A stretch of DNA of 53,437 bases from Acidobacteriota bacterium (GTDB lineage Bacteria; Acidobacteriota; Terriglobia; Bryobacterales; Bryobacteraceae), in assembly GCA_947470805.1 (NCBI GenBank), contig CANIVU010000056.1, positions 1-53,437 on the forward strand. The letters are read 5' to 3'. Below the pieces are notes generated by a model. It was not told where the DNA came from. It did no database searches and saw only the letters and a program-made list of their open reading frames with translations. The translations under genes and the position numbers were made by a program. Shown piece by piece: positions 43,599 to 52,057 of this stretch (its first letter is position 1; every line of letters starts with the position of its first letter).

Positions 43599-45167
43599 AT
43601 GATGATTCGATTGGCTGCCGCTATTGTACTGGCTGGCGGCGTTTTTTCCCAACCTGTCATGCCCACCGGTCCTCGGATGATCGAAATTGATCCGAGTAAA
43701 CCGCGCGAGGTCGTCGCTAAGCTCGACGGCCAGTCCATTACCGCCGAAGAGTTCCAGCAACTCTACGTCGCCATGGATGCCAAGTCAAAGGAAGCCACCA
43801 CCAACGATGCGCGCGAAATCCTGCGCTACGTCGGTTGGCTCCGCCGCATGGGGGCCGAAGCCGAAAAACGGGGACTCCACGAACAGAACCCGCTCAAGCT
43901 CCAATTGGAGATGAACCGCATCCAGCTGCTCTCCAACGCCATCATCCAGCAGCACGAAATCGAAGAGGTCGTCACGCCCTTCGAACAGCGCGGCTACTAC
44001 ACCGCCAACGTCGCCGCCTACTCGGGCGTGAAGATGAAGCTCATCTACCTCCCCTTCTCCACCGAGACCGAAGAGCTGCAAGCCAAACGTCGCGCCGAAG
44101 AGATCCACAAGAAGCTCAAGGCCGGCGCCGATTTCGTCGCTCTCGTCAAAGAGTTTTCCAAGGACGAAGCCTCCCGCGAAAAGGACGGCGACTACGGCGA
44201 AGTCCGCATGGGCGACCAGATCCCCCCGGCGGTCAAGGATCTTGCCTACGGCCTCAAGGACGGCGGTATCTCCGGGCCCACCCGCCTCCCCAACGGCTAC
44301 TATCTCTTCAAACGCATCGGCCTCAATACCGACCCCTACGAAAAGGTGCGCGACCAGATCTTCACCGAAATCAAACAGAAGCGCAATCTGGAGTGGGTGG
44401 AGAAGAACCGCAAAGCGGTCCAGGTCACCAAGACCACTCTCGAAGGCAAGCCCGTCACCCCCGCCGAAATCGAAGCCTTCCTCGGCGCCATGGATGAAAA
44501 GCTCCGCTCCAACCTCCGAGATAATCCGGAAGAGATGCTGCGCGGCATCGGCTTCATGCGACGCATGACCAAACTGGCCGAGGAAGCCAAACTCGATCAA
44601 GCCCCTCCCTTCCGCCAGCAGTTGGAACTCACACGGCTCCAGGCACTCTCGAGCGCCCTAATGCAGTCCGCCGAAAAGACCACCACCGTCACTGACGCCG
44701 AAATTCAGCAGGCCTACAAGGAGAATGTGAAGTACGTCTCCGCGGCCAAACTCAAAATCGTCTTCTTCTCCGCCGGCCAGGAAAACGAGGCCGAAAACAC
44801 CGCCGCCCTCGAACTGGCCAAGGACGTTCGCGAAAAAATCAAGAACGGCGCCGATTTCGTGGAAATGGTCAAACAGTACTCCAAAGACCCCGTTTCCCGC
44901 GACAAAAACGGCGATTACGGCCCGCTCAAGATTACCGATGACATCCCGGCGCAGGCCAAACAGGCCATCTGGACGACTCTGAATATCGGGGATGTCAGCG
45001 CTCCCGTCAAACTCCCTAACGGCTACTATCTATTCAAGTTAATGGGGTTGGAGGAGCCGGGGATCGAAAAGGTCCGCGACGACCTGGCGAAACGCCTCAA
45101 GACCGCCAAGGCCCGCGAGTTACTGAATTCCATGCGCGCGCAGGTCCAGGTAGCGCTAACCAAATGA
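43599..45167 (+). CDS. Tandem parvulin-type peptidyl-prolyl isomerase/chaperone, periplasmic
   Basis: A 522-residue exported protein made of two copies of the same ~240-residue unit. Each unit has a helical SurA-like segment (TAEEFQQLYVAMDAK / TPAEIEAFLGAMDEK), then a parvulin domain (KLKAGADFVALVKEFSKDEASREKDGDYG / KIKNGADFVEMVKQYSKDPVSRDKNGDYG) ending in LPNGYYLFK. The His residues expected at the first strand (usually xRHI) and in the last strand (usually HIIK) are absent in both units, which suggests chaperone rather than isomerase activity. It sits just upstream of the trp operon, where base composition switches. Confidence 0.88.
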   Translation: MMIRLAAAIVLAGGVFSQPVMPTGPRMIEIDPSKPREVVAKLDGQSITAEEFQQLYVAMDAKSKEATTNDAREILRYVGWLRRMGAEAEKRGLHEQNPLKLQLEMNRIQLLSNAIIQQHEIEEVVTPFEQRGYYTANVAAYSGVKMKLIYLPFSTETEELQAKRRAEEIHKKLKAGADFVALVKEFSKDEASREKDGDYGEVRMGDQIPPAVKDLAYGLKDGGISGPTRLPNGYYLFKRIGLNTDPYEKVRDQIFTEIKQKRNLEWVEKNRKAVQVTKTTLEGKPVTPAEIEAFLGAMDEKLRSNLRDNPEEMLRGIGFMRRMTKLAEEAKLDQAPPFRQQLELTRLQALSSALMQSAEKTTTVTDAEIQQAYKENVKYVSAAKLKIVFFSAGQENEAENTAALELAKDVREKIKNGADFVEMVKQYSKDPVSRDKNGDYGPLKITDDIPAQAKQAIWTTLNIGDVSAPVKLPNGYYLFKLMGLEEPGIEKVRDDLAKRLKTAKARELLNSMRAQVQVALTK

Positions 45168-45187
45168 TAGGATAGGGGTTACACGGA

Positions 45188-45976
45188 ATGCTCCAAACCG
45201 TCCCCGATATCCTGGCCAAGATTGTCGCCCACAAACGCGTGGAACTCGCTGAGCGGCAAGGAGATCTGCGCCAACTGGAAGCGCGCGCGGAAGCCAGCGC
45301 CGCTTCGCGGCGCGGCTTCCGCAAGGCGCTCGAAGCCTCGAACGGGCCGGCGATCATTTCTGAAATCAAAAAAGCATCGCCTTCGAAGGGGCTTCTTTCC
45401 CCGGATTTTGATCCGGTAAAAATCGCGCAAGTGTATGAAAAGGGAGGGGCTTCGGCGTTAAGCGTCCTTACCGATGAGCGGTTTTTTCAGGGCGGCTGGC
45501 CGGATTTACAGGCGGCCCGGCAGGCCGTAGGCCTGCCGGCGTTGCGCAAAGATTTCACCATCGATCCGCTGCATGTCATTGAAGCGGCGGCGCTTGGCGC
45601 TGACGCCATTCTTCTGATCACCGCGATTCTGGAAACCGCCGAGATGCGGCGGCTGCGGGAACTGGCCGAAAGCTACGGGCTCGATGTGCTGGTTGAGGTC
45701 CATGATGAGGATGAATTCAAACGGGCGTTTGACTCCGGAGCGTCCATAATTGGCGTGAATAACCGCGATTTGCGCACGTTCCACGTCGATTTGGGTACAT
45801 CTTTGCGCATTTCTGAGCGCTTTTCCGAGGGGATTCTGGCCGTCAGCGAAAGCGGCATCCACTCGGCCGACGACGTTCGGCTCCTCCGGTCGGCGGGATA
45901 CCGGGCGTTCCTGGTGGGTGAGCATTTGATGAAATCGCCGGACCCTGCGGCGGCGCTGGAGGCGTTGCGGTCGTGA
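45188..45976 (+). CDS. trpC: Indole-3-glycerol phosphate synthase
   Basis: A 262-residue TIM-barrel enzyme of tryptophan synthesis that closes the indole ring of CdRP. The motifs are PAIISEIKKASPSKGLL (catalytic Lys), ALSVLTDERFFQGG, LRKDFTIDPLHVIEA and LVEVHDEDE, with ISESGI-type ending SESGIHSADDV. It is first in the aromatic operon, 20 bases after the parvulin gene with a GGGG ribosome site. Its last four bases overlap trpF (GTGA). trpE, trpG and trpD are not in the window. Confidence 0.97.
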   Translation: MLQTVPDILAKIVAHKRVELAERQGDLRQLEARAEASAASRRGFRKALEASNGPAIISEIKKASPSKGLLSPDFDPVKIAQVYEKGGASALSVLTDERFFQGGWPDLQAARQAVGLPALRKDFTIDPLHVIEAAALGADAILLITAILETAEMRRLRELAESYGLDVLVEVHDEDEFKRAFDSGASIIGVNNRDLRTFHVDLGTSLRISERFSEGILAVSESGIHSADDVRLLRSAGYRAFLVGEHLMKSPDPAAALEALRS

Positions 45977-46572
45977 CCCTCGTGAAGGTTTGCGGGATCA
46001 CCAGCGTCGACGACGCGCTGGCGGCGGTGGAGGCCGGGGCTGGCGCCCTGGGCTTTAACTTTTACCCGAAGAGCCCTCGCTATATCACCCCGGCTGGCGT
46101 CGCGGTGATCACCGCCCGGGTGCCCGCGGAGATCCTGAAAGTCGGGGTTTTTGTGAATGAATCGCCGGATTCGATCGCCGCGATTGTTAAAGAAGCGGGG
46201 CTCGATGTGGCCCAGCTGCACGGTGACGAAGGCGCGAATGGCGTGCCGCCGGACGTCAGGGTTTGGAAGGCGTTCCGGGTGAACGATTCCTTTGGATTGG
46301 AACAGTTGGAAGCATTTCCGGCGGAGGCGTTTTTGTTGGACACGCCGACGGAGATGTATGGCGGCAGCGGGCACACGTTCGATTGGACGCGGGCGCGCGG
46401 CGCGTCGGGGAAGATATTGCTGGCGGGCGGGTTGGACGAAAGTAATGTACGGCAGGCCATCGCGGTGGCGCATCCATGGGGTGTGGATGCGTGTTCGCGA
46501 TTGGAATCCGCACCTGGAAAGAAGGACCATGGCCGCATGGCGCGATTTATCGCGGCGGCGCACTCAGTATGA
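45973..46572 (+). CDS. trpF: Phosphoribosylanthranilate isomerase
   Basis: A 199-residue TIM-barrel isomerase. The catalytic Cys is in [12 protein letters not shown] (residues 4-15), the Asp in [19 protein letters not shown], and [14 protein letters not shown] forms the phosphate site. It converts PRA to CdRP, just before TrpC in the pathway. GTG start, GTGA overlap with trpC and ATGA overlap with trpB. Confidence 0.96.
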   Translation: MTLVKVCGITSVDDALAAVEAGAGALGFNFYPKSPRYITPAGVAVITARVPAEILKVGVFVNESPDSIAAIVKEAGLDVAQLHGDEGANGVPPDVRVWKAFRVNDSFGLEQLEAFPAEAFLLDTPTEMYGGSGHTFDWTRARGASGKILLAGGLDESNVRQAIAVAHPWGVDACSRLESAPGKKDHGRMARFIAAAHSV

Positions 46573-47768
46573 TTACGACATCGCAACCGGACAAGGGCGG
46601 GCACTTCGGGCCCTATGGCGGGCGGTTTGTGCCCGAGGTGCTGATGGCACCGTTGGAAGAGCTGGAAAAAGCCTATGAAGTGGCGCGGCAGGACCCGGCG
46701 TTCCACAAAGAGCTCGCCGACCTGATGCACAACTATGCGGGCCGGCCGACGGCGCTGTGGGAAGCGAAACGGCTTTCCGAGAACCTGGGCGGAGCGCGGA
46801 TCTACATCAAGCGCGAAGACCTGCTGCACACGGGCGCGCACAAGATCAACAACTGCCTGGGCCAGATCCTGCTGGCGCGGCGGATGGGGAAGAACCGCGT
46901 GATCGCCGAGACTGGCGCGGGTCAGCACGGCGTGGCGACGGCGACGGTGTGCGCGTTGTTCGGCATGGACTGCACGGTCTACATGGGCGAGGAAGACATG
47001 CGGCGGCAGCGCCTGAATGTGTTCCGGATGCGGTTGCTGGGCGCCAAAGTTGTGGGCGTGACGAATGGCTCGCGGACGTTGAAGGACGCCATCAGCGAGG
47101 CCATGCGCGACTGGGTTACCAATGTTGAAAACACTCATTACCTGTTGGGCTCGGCTTTGGGGTCACATCCTTATCCGATGATGGTTCGCGACTTTCATAG
47201 TGTGATCGGGAAGGAAGCCCGGGCGCAGTTTCTGGAGCGCGAAGGCAAGTTGCCGGACACTGTGTTTGCGTGTGTGGGTGGCGGGTCGAACGCGATCGGG
47301 ATGTTCCACGAGTTCATTGGCGACACGGGTGTGGAGTTGGTGGGCGTGGAAGCTGGCGGCCGGAACCTGACGTTGGGCGAACACGCGGCGCGGTTTGCCG
47401 GTGGCTCGCCGGGCGTGTTGCAGGGTTGCTATTCGTATGTCCTGCAGAATGCGGATGGGCAGATTGCGTTGACGCACTCGGTGTCGGCGGGGCTGGACTA
47501 TGCCATGATCGGGCCGGAACACGCGAATTTGGCCGACGAGGGCCGGGCGACGTATGTGAACTGTTCGGACGCCTCGGCGTTGGCGGCGGCGGTGACGTTG
47601 TCGCGGACCGAGGGAATTATTCCGGCGTTGGAGTCGTCGCACGCGATGGCGGAAGCGATCCGTCGGGCGCCGGCGGAGAAGGGCAAGGTTTTCCTTGTGA
47701 ACCTGTCCGGGCGCGGCGATAAGGACATTGATATTTATCGCGAGAATCTGAAGGATTTGGATGAGTAG
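46569..47768 (+). CDS. trpB: Tryptophan synthase beta subunit
   Basis: A 399-residue PLP enzyme that joins indole and serine. The N terminus is [11 protein letters not shown]; the PLP Lys is in [15 protein letters not shown] near residue 93; the GAGQHG loop and [12 protein letters not shown] phosphate-binding motif are intact. It has the TrpB1 type needed for the alpha2beta2 complex. The protein ends DLDE, and its stop lies within ATGAGTAG, which also starts the following repeat-containing ORF. In relatives trpA usually follows directly; here ~626 bases intervene. Confidence 0.97.
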   Translation: MITTSQPDKGGHFGPYGGRFVPEVLMAPLEELEKAYEVARQDPAFHKELADLMHNYAGRPTALWEAKRLSENLGGARIYIKREDLLHTGAHKINNCLGQILLARRMGKNRVIAETGAGQHGVATATVCALFGMDCTVYMGEEDMRRQRLNVFRMRLLGAKVVGVTNGSRTLKDAISEAMRDWVTNVENTHYLLGSALGSHPYPMMVRDFHSVIGKEARAQFLEREGKLPDTVFACVGGGSNAIGMFHEFIGDTGVELVGVEAGGRNLTLGEHAARFAGGSPGVLQGCYSYVLQNADGQIALTHSVSAGLDYAMIGPEHANLADEGRATYVNCSDASALAAAVTLSRTEGIIPALESSHAMAEAIRRAPAEKGKVFLVNLSGRGDKDIDIYRENLKDLDE

Positions 47769-48402
47769 TTGTTGGCTTGAGCGTTCGGTAACGGGCGCCG
47801 CCGCGAGGATTGTTCTGCTGGGTTGGCGTCGCGATTCCGAGTTGTCATCGTGGGCCGCGGCTGTGTCGCGGACGCGGGATGGCCGCGGCCGATCGCGGCG
47901 GCGTGGGCGTAGTGCGTCCGGGGCGTTGTCGCGGCTTGGTGCGGATGGCTTGATTCGCTCTGCCGTGCGGCGTGATTTTGGGCATGGGTTCGGTGCGGTT
48001 GGTGGCCGATGGTCTGGCCTGGTTGGGTCCACGGGTTGGCCTGGGGTTGCGGTGCGGCTGGGTGCGGATGGCTTGATTCGCTCTGTCGTGCGGCGTGATT
48101 TAGGGCATGGGTTCGGTGCGGTTGGTGGCCGATCGTCTGGCCTGGTTGGGTCCACGGGTTGGCCTGGGGTTGCGGTGCGGCTTGGTGCGGATGGCTTGAT
48201 TCGCTCTGCCGTGCGGCGTGATTTTGGGACTGGGTTTGGTGCGGTTGGTGGCCGATGGTTTGACTTGGTTGGGTCTGCGGCGCGGCCTGGGGTTGCGGTG
48301 CGGCTGGGTGCGGATGGCGGCTGGGGAGTGGGGACAGGTACCGATGGAGTTGGGATCGGGATTGGTATGCTTCTAGAGAACGTAAGGGATGTGCATGAGT
48401 AA
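47761..48402 (+). CDS. Possible repeat-containing ORF between trpB and trpA
   Basis: An open frame of 213 codons starts inside the trpB stop (ATGAGTAG) and ends inside the trpA start (ATGAGTAA). It encodes a Gly/Arg-rich product of three 41-residue repeats (unit: [20 protein letters not shown], then [21 protein letters not shown]). I recognise no family. The opposite strand is also open over long stretches, so openness is weak evidence. The operon-style overlaps at both ends favour translation, or at least a length under selection to stay in frame. It could equally be a non-coding minisatellite. Confidence 0.35.
   Translation: MSSCWLERSVTGAAARIVLLGWRRDSELSSWAAAVSRTRDGRGRSRRRGRSASGALSRLGADGLIRSAVRRDFGHGFGAVGGRWSGLVGSTGWPGVAVRLGADGLIRSVVRRDLGHGFGAVGGRSSGLVGSTGWPGVAVRLGADGLIRSAVRRDFGTGFGAVGGRWFDLVGSAARPGVAVRLGADGGWGVGTGTDGVGIGIGMLLENVRDVHE
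47935..48318 (+). repeat. 123-bp tandem repeat, three full copies plus a partial copy
   Basis: Copies run 47935-48057, 48058-48180 and 48181-48303, with a ~15-base fourth start at 48304. Each begins CTTGGTGCGGATGGC or CTGGGTGCGGATGGC. Copies 1 and 2 differ at only a few positions; copy 3 is more diverged near its end. The period is 41 codons, so copy-number change keeps frame. It lies wholly between trpB and trpA. Confidence 0.95.
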
Positions 48403-49210
48403 CACACGAATTGGCCGCCGGTTTGCCGAACTGCGCGCGAAGAATGAACCGGCGCTGGTCGCCTACATCACTGCTGGTGATCCGTCGCTCGATGATACGG
48501 TCCGGCTGGTTGCGGCGTTGGAACGCGGCGGGGCGGATGTGATTGAGTTGGGTGTTCCGTTCTCCGATCCGATCGCCGATGGTCCGGTGATCATGCGCGG
48601 TGCCGAACGCGCTATCGCGAATGGCGCCACGCTGCGTGGCGTTCTGGACTGCGCGGCGAAGATTCGGGAACACTCCGAGGTTCCGATTCTGCTGTTCTCC
48701 TATCTGAATCCGCTTATGAAATACGGCTTTGCGAAGTTGGCCGTTGATGCCAAGGCCGCTGGTGTGGATGGGGTCTTGATGACCGACGCCAGTGTGGAAG
48801 AGGCCGAGCCGTACGTGAAGACCATTCGCGAGGCCGGATTGGACACTGTGTTTTTGGCTGCTCCTACGAGCACGCCGGAACGGCTGGCGCTCGTTGGCCG
48901 GTACTCGTCGGGGTTTGTCTACCTGGTCAGCCGGACGGGTGTGACCGGTGAGCAGCAACAGCTTTCTGCGCAGGCGTTGCCGCTAGTTACGGCGATGCGG
49001 GCGCACACCGATCTGCCGCTGGCCGTTGGGTTTGGCATTGCCAAAGCCGCCGATGCCGAGGCCGTTGGCCGATTGGCGGATGGGGTAGTTGTAGGCAGTG
49101 CGTTGGTCCGCGTGATAGAAAAGTACGCGGGGACTCCTGAGATGGAAACCAAGTTGGAAGAGTTGACGCGCGAGTTGAAGACTGGGGCGTTGCAAGGCAG
49201 AGCGAGATGA
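48395..49210 (+). CDS. trpA: Tryptophan synthase alpha subunit
   Basis: A 271-residue TIM-barrel lyase that releases indole from indole-3-glycerol phosphate. The catalytic Glu is in DVIELGVPFSDPIADGPVI, the Asp in GVLMTDASVEEA, and GFVYLVSRTGVTG and AVGFGIAKA complete the site. The catalytic Asp motif, usually DLPPE, reads TDASVEE. The ATG at 48395 has AAGGGA seven bases upstream; an ATG at 48389 is too close. It overlaps the chorismate mutase gene by ATGA. Confidence 0.95.
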   Translation: MSNTRIGRRFAELRAKNEPALVAYITAGDPSLDDTVRLVAALERGGADVIELGVPFSDPIADGPVIMRGAERAIANGATLRGVLDCAAKIREHSEVPILLFSYLNPLMKYGFAKLAVDAKAAGVDGVLMTDASVEEAEPYVKTIREAGLDTVFLAAPTSTPERLALVGRYSSGFVYLVSRTGVTGEQQQLSAQALPLVTAMRAHTDLPLAVGFGIAKAADAEAVGRLADGVVVGSALVRVIEKYAGTPEMETKLEELTRELKTGALQGRAR

Positions 49211-49500
49211 CGCTGGACGAGGCGAAAGAGACACTGACGGCGTGCCGGGAAGAGATCGACGGCATTGACCGGCGGCTGGTGGCGCTGTTGAACGAACGCA
49301 GCCGCGTGGTGGAACGCATTGGCGCCGTGAAGGCCAATATGGACATGCCGGTGTACGAGCCGAAGCGCGAGGACATGGTCTACGCGAATATCATGGCCGC
49401 CAATGGCGGGCCGATTCCGGATGACGCTGTGCGCCGGATTTTTGAACGCATCATCGATGAGATGCGCACTTTGCAACGGACGCGAATGGGGGCGAAGTAG
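49207..49500 (+). CDS. Chorismate mutase, AroQ type
   Basis: A 97-residue helical enzyme that turns chorismate into prephenate. The AroQ pattern is clear: CREEIDGIDRRLVALLNERSRVVERIGAVK with active-site Arg, then PVYEPKREDMVY and a last helix FERIIDEMRTLQR. It is monofunctional, with no prephenate dehydratase domain attached. It overlaps trpA and lies three bases before the DAHP synthase gene; type I-beta DAHP synthases often work with an AroQ mutase. Confidence 0.93.
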   Translation: MTLDEAKETLTACREEIDGIDRRLVALLNERSRVVERIGAVKANMDMPVYEPKREDMVYANIMAANGGPIPDDAVRRIFERIIDEMRTLQRTRMGAK

Positions 49501-49503
49501 GCA

Positions 49504-50523
49504 ATGCTGGTCGTGATGCAAGAGGGGGCACCGGAATCCCAGGTGCAGAATGTCATCGACCGTCTGGTGATGATGGGCTTTACGGTTCATCGTTCGACGG
49601 GCGTGACGCATACGGTGCTGGGCGGTGTGGGGCCGCTGGAGACGTTTGACCCGGCCGAGTTTGAAGTGCTGGACGGTGTGCAGGAGTGCCACCGGATTGT
49701 GTCGCCGTACAAACTGGCGAACAAGCGCTTCCGGCCGCAGGGGACGGTGATCGAGATCGGTTCCGTGAAGATAGGCGGGCCTGAGGTGATCGTCATGGCC
49801 GGGCCTTGCAGTGTGGAGAGCGAGGAGCAGATTGAGATTACTGCTTCCCTCGTCGCCAAGGCTGGTGCGAAGGTGATTCGTGGTGGCGCGTTTAAGCCGC
49901 GCTCGTCTCCGTACAGTTTTCAGGGGATGGGCGAGGCTGGTTTGAAAGTCCTGCGCGCGGCGGCGGACCGGAACGGGCTGCTGGTTGTGAGCGAGGTGAT
50001 GGACCGATCGCAGATTGCGCTGTTGACCGAGTACTCCGACATTTTGCAGGTCGGGGCGCGGAACATGCAGAACTTCAATTTGCTTCGGGATTTGGGGCTT
50101 TCGCGGAAGCCGGTGCTGTTGAAACGCGGCATTGCGGCGACGATTGAAGAGTTGCTGTTGTCCGCCGAATACATCATGTCGGGCGGCAATTATCAGGTGA
50201 TTTTGTGTGAGCGCGGGATTCGCACCTTTGAGACCGCCACGCGGAACACGATGGACATTTCGGCGATTCCGGTGTTGAAGCAGTTGACGCATTTGCCGGT
50301 GATTGGCGATCCGTCGCACGGCGTGGGCAAGCGGACGCTGGTGCCGGCGATGGCGCGGGCTACGGTGGCCGCCGGTGGGGATGGGCTGATCATCGAAGTC
50401 CACCACGATCCGGACCACGCGTTGAGCGATGGGGCGCAGTCCTTGTTCCCCGAGCAGTTTGCGGAGTTGATGGGGCAGTTGCGGCTGATTGCTTCGGCGG
50501 TGGGGCGGTCGATCGCGGGATGA
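49504..50523 (+). CDS. 3-deoxy-7-phosphoheptulonate (DAHP) synthase, type I-beta
   Basis: A 339-residue enzyme for the first step of the shikimate pathway. Residues 1-65 form the ferredoxin-like regulatory domain ([21 protein letters not shown]) known from Thermotoga, where it mediates Tyr/Phe feedback. The barrel holds [56 protein letters not shown] and [15 protein letters not shown]. The gene lies between chorismate mutase and tyrA, so entry and exit of the branch are encoded together. Confidence 0.95.
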   Translation: MLVVMQEGAPESQVQNVIDRLVMMGFTVHRSTGVTHTVLGGVGPLETFDPAEFEVLDGVQECHRIVSPYKLANKRFRPQGTVIEIGSVKIGGPEVIVMAGPCSVESEEQIEITASLVAKAGAKVIRGGAFKPRSSPYSFQGMGEAGLKVLRAAADRNGLLVVSEVMDRSQIALLTEYSDILQVGARNMQNFNLLRDLGLSRKPVLLKRGIAATIEELLLSAEYIMSGGNYQVILCERGIRTFETATRNTMDISAIPVLKQLTHLPVIGDPSHGVGKRTLVPAMARATVAAGGDGLIIEVHHDPDHALSDGAQSLFPEQFAELMGQLRLIASAVGRSIAG

Positions 50524-51350
50524 AAACGGTTGCCATTGCGGGCGTAGGGCTGATTGGCGGAAGCTTTGCGCTGGCGCTGCGGCAGGCAGGGTTTACGGGC
50601 CGGATCTATGGCGTCAGTTCGCCGCGGACGATTGCCGAGGCGCTGGCGCACGGGATTATTGACGGTGAGATGACGCTGGCCGAGGCGGCTTCGACCGCCG
50701 ATTTGGTTTTGTTGGCGCAGCCGATTGGGCGGATTGTTTCGATGATTGAGGAGATGGCGCCGCACTTGGGGCCGTCGACTTTGGTGACCGATGCGGGGAG
50801 TACGAAGGCGTTGATTTGTTCGGCGGCGGCGCGGTTTTTGCCTCCTTCGCAGTTCCTGGGCGGGCATCCGATGGCGGGGAAGGAGTCTCGCGGGGCTTCC
50901 AGCGCCGATGGCGGATTGTTTCGCGGGCGGACTTGGGTTTTGACTCGTGCGATCGAGCATCCGTTTGTGGATTGGGTCCGGAAGATTGGTTCGAACGTGT
51001 TGGTGCTGGGGCCGGAGGAACATGACCGGACGGTGGCGCTGACGTCGCATTTGCCGCAGTTGGTGGCGACGGCGTTGGGGTGCACGGTGGGGGCGGGGTT
51101 GGATCGGGATGAGCAGTTGCGGGCGGGCGGGCCGGGGTTGATTGATATGACGCGGCTGGCGTTGAGCCAGTTCGATATGTGGAATGATATTTTGGCGACG
51201 AATTCGGGGGCGGTGGATGCGGCGCTGGTTTCTATGATTGACCGGTTGGAGGCGATGCGAGGGCATCTGACGGATGGGGAGTTGCGGGGGGAGTTTGAGG
51301 CGGGGGCGAAGTTACGGCGGAAGCTGGTGAATCCGGTGCGGTTGGGGTAG
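50520..51350 (+). CDS. tyrA: Prephenate dehydrogenase
   Basis: A 276-residue NAD(P)-dependent dehydrogenase for tyrosine synthesis. The Rossmann motif is [17 protein letters not shown]; the active site includes [12 protein letters not shown] and [23 protein letters not shown] with the catalytic His, and [10 protein letters not shown] follows. No ACT or mutase domain is fused, so regulation probably rests with the DAHP synthase. It overlaps the DAHP synthase stop by ATGA and is the last gene of the aromatic operon. Confidence 0.93.
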   Translation: MKTVAIAGVGLIGGSFALALRQAGFTGRIYGVSSPRTIAEALAHGIIDGEMTLAEAASTADLVLLAQPIGRIVSMIEEMAPHLGPSTLVTDAGSTKALICSAAARFLPPSQFLGGHPMAGKESRGASSADGGLFRGRTWVLTRAIEHPFVDWVRKIGSNVLVLGPEEHDRTVALTSHLPQLVATALGCTVGAGLDRDEQLRAGGPGLIDMTRLALSQFDMWNDILATNSGAVDAALVSMIDRLEAMRGHLTDGELRGEFEAGAKLRRKLVNPVRLG

Positions 51351-51388
51351 CGGGCGCCGAATACTATACTGGAAAGAAATAGGAATTC

Positions 51389-51964
51389 ATGGCATCCCTG
51401 ATTGACGCAATTGACGTGAAACGTCGTACTTTGTTTGAGCTGGAAAATGTTCCGTATATTTGCCTGGAGGCGGATATCAGTTCGCCGACGGCGCGGGGCG
51501 GGCAGACGCTGGTTCGTCTGAAGGTCCGGAACCTGCTGACGAGCGCGGTTTTTGAGAAGACGTTCAAGGCTGGGGAGAAGTTTAAAGAGCCTGATTTGGT
51601 GATGGTGGCGGCTTCCTATCTGTACAGCGATGGGGATGGGTCGCACTTTCTGGATCAGGAGAGCTTTGAGACTTTGACGCTGCCGGCGAACGTGATTGGC
51701 AAGGCGCTCGATTACCTGAAGGAAGGGTCGCTGATCGAGATGCAGAAGTACAATGGCAATCCGATCGGGCTGGAGTTGCCGCAGTTTGTCGAGCTGGACG
51801 TCAAGTATACGGAGCCGGGTGTGAAGGGGAATTCGTCGAGCGGGAGCGTGACGAAGCCGGCGACGGTGGAGACGGGGTTGGAAGTGCAGGTCCCGCTGTT
51901 TATTAAGCAGGGGGAGAAGATCAAGATTTCGACCGAGACCGGGGAGTTTGCCGGGCGGGCGTAG
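51389..51964 (+). CDS. Elongation factor P-like protein (EfpL/YeiP type)
   Basis: A 191-residue three-domain EF-P paralogue. The N-terminal KOW-like domain has the loop SSPTARGGQTLVR, matching the SPTARG loop of E. coli YeiP (EfpL) and longer than the PGKG loop of canonical EF-P. The tip is Arg rather than modifiable Lys. The OB domains end KPATVETGLEVQVPLFI and GEKIKISTETGEFAGRA. EF-P proteins rescue ribosomes stalled on proline-rich sequences. A TATACT -10-like box lies about 25 bases upstream. It is probably transcribed alone. Confidence 0.85.
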   Translation: MASLIDAIDVKRRTLFELENVPYICLEADISSPTARGGQTLVRLKVRNLLTSAVFEKTFKAGEKFKEPDLVMVAASYLYSDGDGSHFLDQESFETLTLPANVIGKALDYLKEGSLIEMQKYNGNPIGLELPQFVELDVKYTEPGVKGNSSSGSVTKPATVETGLEVQVPLFIKQGEKIKISTETGEFAGRA

Positions 51965-51973
51965 GGCTCAGGG

Positions 51974-52056
51974 CAGAGGACACTCTTCACCGCGGACAGG
52001 GGTGAGCTATCGGACTGGGGATCAGAGTGTCCCCGGAAGAGCGCGCGGGTCCTCTG
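51974..52056. terminator. Long inverted repeat between convergent genes
   Basis: The outer arms CAGAGGAC (51974-51981) and GTCCTCTG (52049-52056) overlap a second pair GGACACTCT (51978-51986) and AGAGTGTCC (52024-52032), so they could alternate, and an inner TCACC/GGTGA stem (51987-51991, 52001-52005) lies inside. The element fills the gap between the convergent efpL-like and malectin genes and could stop both transcripts. Its GTGTCCCC core recalls the element at 41958-42053. Confidence 0.6.
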
Positions 52057-52057
52057 T

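Noticed and set aside
47935-48318. CRISPR array
   Set aside because: The 123-bp units abut with no unique spacers and there are no cas genes.
47163-48958. Minus-strand open frames through trpB, the repeat block and trpA
   Set aside because: They run antisense to well-conserved trp genes and have shadow-like composition (Pro, His, Gln, Arg). I do keep in mind that openness on this strand weakens the case for the + strand ORF.
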